A stretch of DNA of 64,000 nucleotides from Coleophoma eucalyptorum (taxonomy: Eukaryota; Ascomycota; Leotiomycetes; Helotiales; Dermateaceae), in assembly GCA_026120035.1 (NCBI GenBank), contig JALRME010000014.1, forward strand, positions 868,001-932,000, given 5' to 3'. A program made the position numbers and the translations under genes. Positions 24,909-33,905 of this stretch are shown here, piece by piece. The notes beneath the pieces are model-generated. The model was not told where the DNA came from and did not search any database. It saw only the letters and a list, made by a program, of their open reading frames with translations. Every line of letters starts with the position of its first letter. The stretch's first letter is position 1.

Positions 24909-27083
24909 TTATTGGGCTACCTTAGATCTTCCCATGAACTCCCTCAAGACATTGCCTGTAACCCTTGCCACGTTGTTATCGTAGTTATTATATGCCATAG
25001 TCCAGATCCAGTTGATGCTTCCCACGCTGAAAACACCTCCACCACCTGCAGTTTCAAAAATAACCATGTCACTGCGCACCTTGTCACATGTCGGACCCAT
25101 CGTGTCGAGCATAGGAAACATGATCTCTTCATTGAATGCCCCGAATAGATCTGAGTGGGTTAGACTAGTTGCAAGAACAATAGCGTCCTCAGGAGACCCT
25201 AATCCAACATCATACCGATCGATCTCGTCACCAGATGCTCCGCCGCCAAATGCGCCTATCAACTCCTCCTCCTTTGTCCCTTCGAAGACCCATGATACTG
25301 AAGGATCAAAACTGGCTTGGCTCCTCTTAAATCCCACACCGATACCGAGACCACATGCAGCAGAGCCAATTCCAAAAGTATAATTCGGAGCTCGGCCTCG
25401 TGCTCTCCAAAGGCCGCCTTGTTCTCCTGTCATAGAATGGACAAATTCTGCACCGGGAAGCTCAAATGCACGGCAACCCTGAACACCTCTTCGGACTTCG
25501 ATGCGGTGAGGTCGTTCTGGGTCGTGTGATGTAACCCAATAGAAGCCATTGCCACCCAGATACATCATGTTCCCTCCTTTGGCGGAAAAGGCATCGTAAA
25601 GTTGTAAATTATTTATTGTCGTGTATTCTGGGTGGCAATTGAATACCAATGTCTCAACTCCATCAAGGGCCTTCATACCAAACTCATTGAGATCATGATC
25701 TGTTAGGACATCATACTCAATACCTTCCCTTTCAAGAAAGTTGATAAAGAATAGATCAGCACTAAATTCACGAGGACGATCAAATCCCCAGTGCACAAAA
25801 GCTGGTCGCACATTCATGATTGGTCGTTTGGTCGAGGAGAATACAGCGCCGTATCCATCACGATGAAGATCGTACATAGCCAACCCAACATCTTTTCTTG
25901 CAACAAGCCTTCTGAAGTCCTCAGTTTCTTTCAGATTCACTCTCTGCCAGAGAGGATCTGAGGTGTTGTTGAACATGTGCTCATTCGCGTAAGCGGTATA
26001 TGTGAATGTTCCCAGCAAAAAGGCAACTTTGGCTTTGGGTTTGTTGGGATTTGGCCGCACAAAAAATGTAATCATATCGTGGACACCATCTGGTGTTACA
26101 CAATCAACTGCGTAGGCTCCAGACCTTGCGTGCATGGGTATGGTGAGAATATAGTCATCTTCCCATTGTGCGTCATCCAGGTCATCTTCGTGGAAGTGAA
26201 TTGCAGAGTACCCAGACGTAGCCTTGGTCCAGTCGGAACTAGAGCCATCCCAGCTGAACCCCTTGACGGCCCTCGTTGGGGCATTCACTAACTCTCCCTT
26301 CATTTTTGATGGTGAGACATCTACGATAAAATCCGATGTCATGTCCTTGGAAAAGTCAAGTTTCGCAAGCTCCCGAGAACCAGAGATAAGGGTAGGAGAA
26401 TCAATGCGGCCATTGAAACAGTTCTTGACAGTCAAGCCATTAAAATAGCTACTTGCGATTATTAAAGATTCTGCTGTCGAAGGAGCAAAATCTTTCTTTA
26501 GATTGTGCGTAGCAGAAATTCCCTTGGCGACCTTTGCCGTTCCAAACACTTTCGGGGTGATGGCAATATTAATGCTTTGACCCTTTATAGTGATAATGAC
26601 ATGGTTCCATGTTTTAGTGATAATTTTGAAGCCAGTGCTTACGATTTCCATCGATTGGCCAGTACCTACTAACAATGCGTATTCGTTTGCTTCAGAAATA
26701 AAGATTCCGAATCCTGTAAGGCCCTTTTCGTTTAGATCCGAGATGACGAACTGCTTATGTCCAGCATCTGCAAGAGTTGGAAATACCCATAAGTCAACTA
26801 CTAAACCTTCTCTCTCATTGATAGAAATATCTTTCCATTTATTGATCTTTGCGTATGAGCCAACATGGCAGTGCTGATACCTCCCTGGGTGTTCTTCTTC
26901 TGGCACACTATTGTCAAAGTACTCATAGTTTGTTGGGGTGTATGCAAGGTCCTCGTGGCCGGAAATCACTCGACAAAGTCGAGTTTTATAAGAGGGAGCT
27001 GTTGTAGAGACTTTGACTCCAACCTGATCTCCTGGAGAGACAATCCACTTGTCTGTGTATCCTAGGATTTCGTTTTTTTCCAT
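24909..27083 (-). CDS. N,N-dimethylformamidase-like large (beta) subunit protein
   Basis: Intronless, 724 residues from the ATG at 27083. An earlier in-frame ATG at 27155 would add 24 residues, but family proteins start close to GYTDKWIVSPGDQV. Bacterial dimethylformamidase hydrolyses DMF to formate and dimethylamine with a mononuclear iron held by two Tyr and one Glu. Here the N-terminal half (about 5-280) looks like beta-sandwich/LamG-like domains (LVVDLWVFPT, WNHVIITIKGQSINIAI, FNGRIDSPTLISG). The C-terminal half matches the catalytic domain, with candidate iron ligands Tyr365 (or Tyr362), Tyr404 in AMYDLHRDG and Glu486 in FNCHPEY. The ligand assignment is my inference from spacing. No small-subunit gene is seen. 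Divergent from an aldo/keto reductase, with GATA elements between them. Confidence 0.85.
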   Translation of the reverse strand: MEKNEILGYTDKWIVSPGDQVGVKVSTTAPSYKTRLCRVISGHEDLAYTPTNYEYFDNSVPEEEHPGRYQHCHVGSYAKINKWKDISINEREGLVVDLWVFPTLADAGHKQFVISDLNEKGLTGFGIFISEANEYALLVGTGQSMEIVSTGFKIITKTWNHVIITIKGQSINIAITPKVFGTAKVAKGISATHNLKKDFAPSTAESLIIASSYFNGLTVKNCFNGRIDSPTLISGSRELAKLDFSKDMTSDFIVDVSPSKMKGELVNAPTRAVKGFSWDGSSSDWTKATSGYSAIHFHEDDLDDAQWEDDYILTIPMHARSGAYAVDCVTPDGVHDMITFFVRPNPNKPKAKVAFLLGTFTYTAYANEHMFNNTSDPLWQRVNLKETEDFRRLVARKDVGLAMYDLHRDGYGAVFSSTKRPIMNVRPAFVHWGFDRPREFSADLFFINFLEREGIEYDVLTDHDLNEFGMKALDGVETLVFNCHPEYTTINNLQLYDAFSAKGGNMMYLGGNGFYWVTSHDPERPHRIEVRRGVQGCRAFELPGAEFVHSMTGEQGGLWRARGRAPNYTFGIGSAACGLGIGVGFKRSQASFDPSVSWVFEGTKEEELIGAFGGGASGDEIDRYDVGLGSPEDAIVLATSLTHSDLFGAFNEEIMFPMLDTMGPTCDKVRSDMVIFETAGGGGVFSVGSINWIWTMAYNNYDNNVARVTGNVLREFMGRSKVAQ

Positions 27084-27519
27084 AATGACGGCTCTTTGGT
27101 ACCTGCTTTGGTCTGAAGGGAATTCGATTCCGAAGTGATATATCCGCAAGCGCACCGCGTATCAAGTACAACGAAATGTGGCTCTCATGTATATCAAGTT
27201 TGATTATCTTTAGTCTTTACCTTATCGGATAAGAAACTCAGTCATCGGCTGTTTGAACCGACAATTACCGATTGTGGTGTGTTTGATAGAAAGGGGTATA
27301 GCGAGGTCATGTTGTACATATATGTGACGATACACATTTTACCAGATGTGGAAGGCGAAGTTAAGTGGGCTATCACATTACCGGGGTTGATTTGTTAGTC
27401 CGCTGCGCCAGCTTTAGGGCACTAACGACATAATTGCCAGACTGTATCACTTGCCTACACTATATGCTAAGTTATATAAGAGCTATAGAAGCACGAAACT
27501 TTAGATTAACTCATTCACA
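27084..27519. promoter_or_regulatory. Divergent promoter (dimethylformamidase-like / aldo-keto reductase)
   Basis: A 436-bp shared upstream region. It contains the near-palindrome CTTATCGGATAAG at 27221-27233 (6-bp arms around one G) and TTATCT at 27204-27209, that is, three GATA cores within 30 bp. Clustered GATA sites are the known binding pattern of AreA/Nit2 nitrogen-regulatory factors. Nitrogen control of an amide-cleaving enzyme would make sense but is inferred. Confidence 0.55.
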
Positions 27520-28554
27520 ATGCAGTACCGTAAACTTGGACGGACGGGACTCAAGGTCTCTGCCATTTCTCTTGGATCATGGCTCACATATGCCGGACAC
27601 GTGCCCGATGAGAACAACTTTGATTGTCTAAAGGTTGCATACGAAGCTGGAATCAACTTCTTCGACACAGCTGAAAGCTACGAGGACGGGAAAGCCGAAA
27701 TCCTTCTAGGAAAAGCTATTAAGCAATTTGGCTGGAAAAGGCAGGATATTGTAATTGCTACGAAGCTATTCTTTGGTGAGGGTGGCACAAGTGTCAATGA
27801 AGTCTGCTCGCTATCCAGAAAACACATTGTCGAGGGAATGCTGCATTCTCTTGAAAGACTTCAACTCGACTATGTTGATCTTGTCTATGCACATAGACAT
27901 GACCCAGATACGCCCATGGAAGAGATTGTGAGAGCATTCAATTATCTTATTAACACTGGAAAAGCGTTTTATTGGGGCACTTCAGAATGGTCCGCTGAAC
28001 GAATCAACGAAGCAAACATGATTGCCAAAAAACTGGGTCTAATTGGTCCAGTCATGGAACAACCAAAATATAATCTTCTCTGGAGGCACAGGGTTGAAAC
28101 TGAGTTCGCTCGTATTTACAATGACTGGGGGTTAGGAATCACGAACTTCTCACCTTTGGATATGGGAATTCTCACAGGGAAATACAATGAGTCAATCCCT
28201 GCAGGTACACGATTCGCAGACTCTCCAGATGACTATATCAAGATGACTGTAGGAAAATACACCGGGGAAGTAGGCCAGAAGATTGACAAAGTGAAAGCTC
28301 TAATGCCGTTAGCTAAATCAATTGGGGCAACTATGTCCCAGTTCTCTCTAGCATGGTGCTTGAAGAACAAGCATGTATCTAGCCTAATCATTGGGGCGAG
28401 CAGACCTGAGCAAGTTACAGAAAATGTGAAGGCTCTTGACTTTGTGGATCTGATTACAGACGAAATGATGAAACAGGTGGACGAAATTGTGCCGGTGGGA
28501 ATTTTGGGACGATATGCGAATGATACGTATGGGATGCCTTCTGTAATTAATTGA
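27520..28554 (+). CDS. Aldo/keto reductase, potassium-channel beta-subunit-like
   Basis: Intronless 344-residue NADPH-dependent oxidoreductase of the TIM-barrel aldo/keto reductase superfamily. N-terminal MQYRKLGRTGLKVSAISLGSW is typical. Tetrad residues: Asp49 and Tyr54 in FFDTAESY, Lys82 in ATKLFFG, and His125 in VYAHRHDPDTP. AFYWGTSEWSAERI and the C-terminal cofactor-binding IIGASRPEQVTENVKAL are conserved. Overall it resembles the Kv-beta-like branch (YWGTSEWS, MEQPKYNLLWR). That branch reduces aldehydes and ketones, so the enzyme could reduce carbonyls made by the neighbouring transaminases or regenerate cofactor. Expressed divergently from the dimethylformamidase-like gene. Confidence 0.92.
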   Translation: MQYRKLGRTGLKVSAISLGSWLTYAGHVPDENNFDCLKVAYEAGINFFDTAESYEDGKAEILLGKAIKQFGWKRQDIVIATKLFFGEGGTSVNEVCSLSRKHIVEGMLHSLERLQLDYVDLVYAHRHDPDTPMEEIVRAFNYLINTGKAFYWGTSEWSAERINEANMIAKKLGLIGPVMEQPKYNLLWRHRVETEFARIYNDWGLGITNFSPLDMGILTGKYNESIPAGTRFADSPDDYIKMTVGKYTGEVGQKIDKVKALMPLAKSIGATMSQFSLAWCLKNKHVSSLIIGASRPEQVTENVKALDFVDLITDEMMKQVDEIVPVGILGRYANDTYGMPSVIN

Positions 28555-29454
28555 TAGCTATCTCCTTACATAAACTGGCAAATAATGGGTGTTTAGTTCT
28601 TGCGAAATCTCTTGCTTGCTAATAATGACTTCTCTAATGCCTTCAATATCGATATAGTTGCTGCACGATGTATACGATTTGATGGATTATAATGCGGAAC
28701 AAACGGCAGTCCTGTTCATAATACCCCGCTTCAATTAGTCATGATTTGAGTCGTTCTCTGATGGTAGTCCGATAAAGTCGATATGGGGCTGCCGTATCTC
28801 TGTTACTCTAGGTGGGGTTTACTGGACAGGCGACTCCATTGGCGAGCATGAAAACATTCCATAGTGTCATTTTTGCTTCCTATCTATTGGGAAATGGCGT
28901 GAGTCTGAAGACTAGTTGTCGTAAGATGCTTATATTTCTACGACTGATCTCTTGGATACATGCAACATATCCCAAAACACGAAAGCGTCTAGCCACATGT
29001 TATTCATTGAGTGAACCCGATGAGGAGTCAAGCATTGCACCTATCTCTGCACCCCACCCATCGCTGGACCTGGCTTTTCCGCCAGCCCAAATTATCCTTT
29101 CTTCCGAAAATGGTATATATCCCATCTTCCAAATATGGTATAAATAATCTTCAATGTTGATTGTGACGACTGCTTATCTCTCCTTCCCATAACGGGCAAT
29201 CGGTTGTTTCGTAAGATGGGGAGAGAACAAAGCGAGGCCAAGATTATGGTTCGCAGCTTGGAACAAGTTTTCTTTTCTATAGCGAGAAATAGAAATATGA
29301 TAAGCTCTCACATGGGTTTGAAGCTAATTGCATGGATACCTCAAGAGCTAGGACAATGCATATATTAAGGCTGAGGTCATGTTATTTCTTCGCCACCTTC
29401 TTGGAACATCTAGCACTTATCGCAATCAAGCAAATTGTCCATCAAATTAAAGTC
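28555..29454. other. Intergenic, UNC93-like promoter
   Basis: About 0.9 kb with no supported gene. An in-frame extension of the next gene starts at 29332 but is judged 5' leader. A CTTATCTC (GATA) element lies near 29,171. Confidence 0.45.
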
Positions 29455-31055
29455 ATGGACGTGGAAGCCCAAATACAATCTGACCATGTTGACGTTGCCG
29501 TGATCGGTGAGAAGTTGCACATTTCGGGACAGCAGGCTACGACAATAGTGAAGCACTCGGTTGAAGTTCCGCAATCCTACCGTTTTCTTGGGCTGAACTT
29601 GTTGCCGTACAGTCATCCGAGAGTCCAGGCAGTAATGCTCGGGTGTGTGTTGTTCCTCACTGTTGGAATGTACAATGTCATTACTTTCCTTGGTGGCGCC
29701 GGACAAGAGACGGCCTACCTCTCCGACATTGCTAATATTGCTCTCTACACGGTGTTTACCGTCTTTTGCCTGGTATCTCCTGCGTGTCTCAACTACTTTG
29801 GGCTTCGGGCATCACTTTGTTTCGGAGGATTTGGATATGCCGCCTACGCTGCTAGTCTCTGGTGTTACAACCACACTCAGAACACGGGATTTGTGATATT
29901 TGGGGGCTGTTGGTGCGGTTTGTCTGCGGCTTTCCTCTGGATCGCTGAGGGCACGGCAATCACTGCATTTGCTTCCGAAGAAATGAAGGGGTACTACGTT
30001 GCCATCTTTTGGTCCATCTTTCAATCTGGTGTCGTCATTGGAGCATCTATTCCTTTGGCGCAAAACTGGAATAATACTAGTAGTGGGACTGTCACGGATG
30101 GCACGTATGTCGGACTATTTATTCTCATGTTGCTCGGTTCGTTTCTTGGACTCTGTCTATATCCTTGGCAAAAGATGGTACGGGAGGATGGTTCGAGGGT
30201 TACTCTACCGCGCCATAAGAATCTCTACGAGGAGCTCATTGCATCCTATCAGGTATTCAGAAGTCATCTTTGGATTATCTTATTCTGGCCGCTATGCTGG
30301 GCTGTCAACTATTACACCATCTACCAGAGTAACTACTACAACGGACTGGTTTTCACCGTCAGGGGAAGATCTCTCAACACATTCCTTTTCGGCTTGATAC
30401 AAATCCCGGCGGCCTGGATTTTGAATCTTTTCACCGACAAACTGCCTTGCACTCGGAGATGGAGAGCTTTTTGGGCAGGCGTTTTCGTCTTTGTCATGTT
30501 CAATGCTGTCTGGATTGGTGGATATTTCGCCATGGTCAAAACTAAATCGGGCGTGTCAGAGAGCGAACGCCTCGATGTTTTTGACCCAGGTTATGGCGAG
30601 TGGTGTTTCCTCTTTGTAATGTACGGATTTATGGATGCCGTTTACAACTGTTACGCGTATTGGCTGATTGGGACCTTTAGTAATGATCCATCAGAGGTAA
30701 GTCGGCTCGGAAAGTTTTATTGCTTTAAAGCTAACCTTAGTTTAGCTTTCCGTATACGCAGCTATGTATCGCCTTCTGAACGCGGCTTGCCAAATATGTG
30801 CGTATGCTCTAAACATGAATGGTTACTCGAAGGAATTCATGTTTGGCACCTCATGGGCGGTAGGTTTCCTGATCCAAACCCCTAACTTGTATAAATACTA
30901 ATAATTTCTTTTAGTTCGTTTCATTTGGCATTCTTTGTATCTTCCCAATTATCAAGTGGTGGATGAAAGATACTAACATGGTTAGTGCTGCAAGCTATAT
31001 ATATACAATTGAGGAAAATGAAACAGAAGTCCCCACTGTAGAAGGCAGTAAATGA
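29455..31055 (+). CDS. UNC93-like MFS membrane protein
   Basis: Polytopic membrane protein of the UNC93/DUF895 branch of the major facilitator superfamily. Its transport role in fungi is not established. Three exons: 29455-30696, 30746-30859 and 30915-31055, 498 residues. Introns have GTAAGT and GTAGGT donors and TTTAG acceptors and keep phase. Motifs: QAVMLGCVLFLTVGMYNVI as helix 1, GLSAAFLWIAEGTAITAFAS with an acidic residue in the membrane, KGYYVAIFWSIFQSG, and a C-terminal half ending with LSVYAAMYRLLNAACQICAY and a short hydrophilic tail. The ATG at 29455 (MDVEAQ) gives the short soluble N-terminus usual in the family. In-frame ATGs at 29332 and 29356 would add about 40 residues with an odd hydrophobic stretch. 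Confidence 0.85.
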
Positions 31056-31323
31056 GTTACATAAAGTATAATTAGCAAGGCCTTGAACTAATAAATCATA
31101 TGTTATATAGCTTTAGAATACTCTATAACGGTCGTGAAACTCGATCAAGTCATGTAGGACAAGTAACTGGTGTTAATAAGACTCTAAGAACAAGGAAATA
31201 AAACGGCATAGGAAGTCAAAAGATAACCAAAACTACGAGATGGATAGATAATGTATAACTACCTAGTATCTTGTCCACATAAAACAAATTGCGACCTATC
31301 TCCTCATCCCATCCATTCAGTTC

Positions 31324-31836
31324 CTAATGCATAGCCTCTACAGCTCCCTCCACAGCTCCCTTGATCCCCAATAGCACGGTCACCATTCTTGCGCCCTCAG
31401 TGGAGCTCACGTTACGCCAGGAATGCATAGCAGCCCGTTGCACTACCATGTCACCTTTTCGGAACACCTGCTTCTCACCACTATCAAGACTCAACTCCAA
31501 CTCGCCCTCGGCCACAAAAATATAATCGAGGGTCTGTGTGCGATGCATCTTCCCGCCTCTTCCTTCGGGATTGGGAGGAAAGTCGAGAACGGTACAGATG
31601 GTGGCTCCCGCAGCAGGGAACGATGGAAAGGGTGGCTTAGAGGTGGCAGTAAGGTAGTAATTCAGATCAACATTGCCGGCCAGAGAGACTGGCGGTGGGG
31701 TACAGTAGATGTAGTGTGCTTTAAATGCTGGATTGGTTGCCGAAGGTGGAAGGGTTGGAGAAGGGGCGTGAAACGAAGTGGATCCGGCAGAGTCAGTAGT
31801 AATCTGAACTCTAAGCTGAGGGAAGGAAGTAGACAT
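31324..31836 (-). CDS. Small cupin-domain protein
   Basis: Intronless 170-residue protein with one beta-barrel cupin domain in its C-terminal two thirds. GGKMHRTQTLDYIFVAEGEL (about 94-113) and FRKGDMVVQRAAMHSWRN correspond to the two cupin motifs. The first has one His of the classic HxH pair, and the second keeps the PxG-like turn and the His. Metal binding is therefore possible but weaker than in typical cupin dioxygenases. The N-terminus is Ser/Pro/Thr-rich. Close homologues in fungi are annotated only as cupin proteins. It converges on the UNC93-like gene with a 268-bp spacer. Confidence 0.82.
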   Translation of the reverse strand: MSTSFPQLRVQITTDSAGSTSFHAPSPTLPPSATNPAFKAHYIYCTPPPVSLAGNVDLNYYLTATSKPPFPSFPAAGATICTVLDFPPNPEGRGGKMHRTQTLDYIFVAEGELELSLDSGEKQVFRKGDMVVQRAAMHSWRNVSSTEGARMVTVLLGIKGAVEGAVEAMH

Positions 31837-32562
31837 TATCTTAGAGTCCGAGGAGTTGTGATGGGTTCAGAAATGAGGGAAGGGATGGCTCACGGAGAGA
31901 GAACTGGATGGATTTATTATGGTTCAGAAGTGGGCTTACACCTACTAACCCAATGCAATGATTAATACGACAAGACTTTAAAGACCGAAGCCGAAGCTGA
32001 GAGTCTTTTGGCTTTTGGTTGTGGAGATGCCCAGAGGCCTTCAAACTGGCATCCTCTGATTTGGCCGATGGCGGTGGTGGAGAAGCAAGCCACTGCATAG
32101 TGTGCTCACCCGCCAAGTCCCCTTACCCAGCGCTAGAGGGAGACTTTGAATGGGTGCATGTGGGTTTGTGAGAATCCCCCGCTCGAACTTACTCATAGAG
32201 TGGGGTTGCGGAAGGTTTCCTGACTCACGGGTAAGATGTAAGACGCACATCTGGCCGAGCTGTACTACTTGGGTTTCAGTGTCTCTATTCGAGCTTCTCG
32301 GTTTTGTCATGGGAAGGAGTGGGAGAGGAGTAATTCGGGAGATTCACCTAGGTTGGATAGCGTTCTTTGGCGAAGTAAACTGATCCAACGAAGAGAATAG
32401 TAACATTCATCTCAACCTTATACACCCATTGAAATCCGTTTTATCTCACAGTTCACCCAGATACCAGTCATCTCTAACCGACCAAGTTATAAATTCTTTC
32501 CATCCAACCGATGACTAACATAGCCCATAAAATATATAAATACATCACTTTTCTTTCTTCTT
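31837..32562. other. Intergenic, cupin promoter
   Basis: About 0.7 kb between two minus-strand genes. It carries the cupin promoter (nearest 400 bp) and the 3' region of the next gene. No gene is supported. Confidence 0.45.
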
Positions 32563-33905
32563 TCAATCTCTATCTGGCAGAACAACATGATTCAGATAAG
32601 TGATCTAAGAATCCGTTAACATCCAAGACTACGGGACACCGGAAGAGGGGAAGACTTACAAATGGTTCAATAGCCGCAACGATATCACTGACAATACTAA
32701 GACCATTCTCACCCGTAATCTCCTTGTCGGAGATACTCCTGCGCAATGTAAAGCCTTTTAGTTTGAGCAAGTCAATATCTCGGTGACCTATATCATAGCC
32801 CTGTATCATCTTGTTAGTAACCCAACTTTTCAGTTAACGGCCCGAGATGCTCTTTCGTTTGTCGGAATGACAGAAAAGAATGTAACAATGCTGGTAATTA
32901 CTCACCTTGGGGACCTTCTTTAGCGCGTTCTCACCACTCATAGTGCAGAATGCAGCAATGACTTTTTTTTCATCCTTCTTTACGCCAGGGAAGAAGGTTT
33001 GGCGAAGATTGTCGTTCATTAAAACTGACTTGAATTGCTGCGGTTGTTGATCGATATCTTCTCTTATACAGGCAAGAGTGGCATTATCACAAGCATAATA
33101 ACCACCACCTAGAAAATAAAGTAAGTTGCCTGTTCTAAATAGGAGGGGCTTTTGATTTGACGGGGTGAGTTGGACGTCGTACCGAAGAAACTTTCACCGT
33201 TTGGCTGGATATGAAGGTAGTAATGTGCATAAGGTCCCTTACGACCCGTCCGCGACCAAGCAACGGAGAAGTACGGCTTGTATGGAGTCGGGTCCGATGA
33301 GAAGCGCATGTCACGGTATATCCGAAAGATGATGTCCTTAATTGGAAGCTCGGGAACTGTAGGGTCTTTCTCCGATACCGCGGCTGATAATTCGGTGACG
33401 AACGTTTGAAAATCCTTTTCGGCTTGTCTAGCAGTGCCAGATGGACTTAACTTGGTGTTTCTAAATACAGAGCAAACAATTTGATGACTGACCTATATGG
33501 GGCGTCATGAAACTTTAGCCACTCTCGTTGGTTATTCTTCTTCAAATCCTTCAAGAATTCCATCGTGTTCGCATGGATCCTTTCATCTTCGTATGGAATC
33601 CCTCCAGGGTCTTTCGCTTTGGGGATATCAATCACCATCTGCCACCTCCCATCTTCGCCCTTCTTCTTAGTCCACCCTTTCTTTTTCAAATTCGACTCAT
33701 ACTCATCATCGGATTCTGATGCTTCTTGGACGCTCTCCCTTTCTGAAACCTCATCGGCATCCGCTTTGAATTCGCCATCGCTGTGCGCTTCTTCAACATC
33801 TGACTCTTCATACTTGGCCTCGGCCTTCTTAGTACGTCCGGATTGGCGACGTGCTGGGCGGGTATCAAGCACATCAGCAGCCGCTTTGCGCTTCTTGCCA
33901 GCCAT
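32563..33905 (-). CDS. DUF2461 / TIGR02453 family protein
   Basis: Conserved protein of unknown biochemical function, widespread in fungi and bacteria. Five exons: 33905-33493, 33460-33183, 33108-32906, 32800-32660 and 32604-32563, 358 residues, all in phase. The first intron is very short (33492-33461, 32 nt), so that junction deserves a check. The N-terminus (1-90) is a Lys-rich, then Asp/Glu/Ser-rich disordered tail (MAGKKRKAAADV, KKAEAKYEESDVEE), suggesting nuclear location. The domain itself starts near HANTMEFLKDLKKNNQREWL and contains FRIYRDMRFSSDPTPYKPYF, YLHIQPNGESFFGGGYY, NDNLRQTFFPG and the terminal IEPFITYLNHVVLP, all conserved in the family. This is probably a normal core gene inside an otherwise accessory region. 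Confidence 0.9.

Noticed and set aside
27084..27155. 24-residue N-terminal extension of the dimethylformamidase-like protein
   Set aside because: Family proteins begin near the GYTDKW segment, and the extension has no targeting-signal features.
29332..29454. N-terminal extension of the UNC93-like protein
   Set aside because: In frame, but adds a hydrophobic stretch not typical of the family; the Met at 29455 gives the expected short soluble N-terminus. RNA data could reverse this.
31423..31965. 180-codon frame on the plus strand opposite the small cupin
   Set aside because: Antisense shadow of the cupin coding sequence with a Gly/Arg/Trp-rich nonsense composition.
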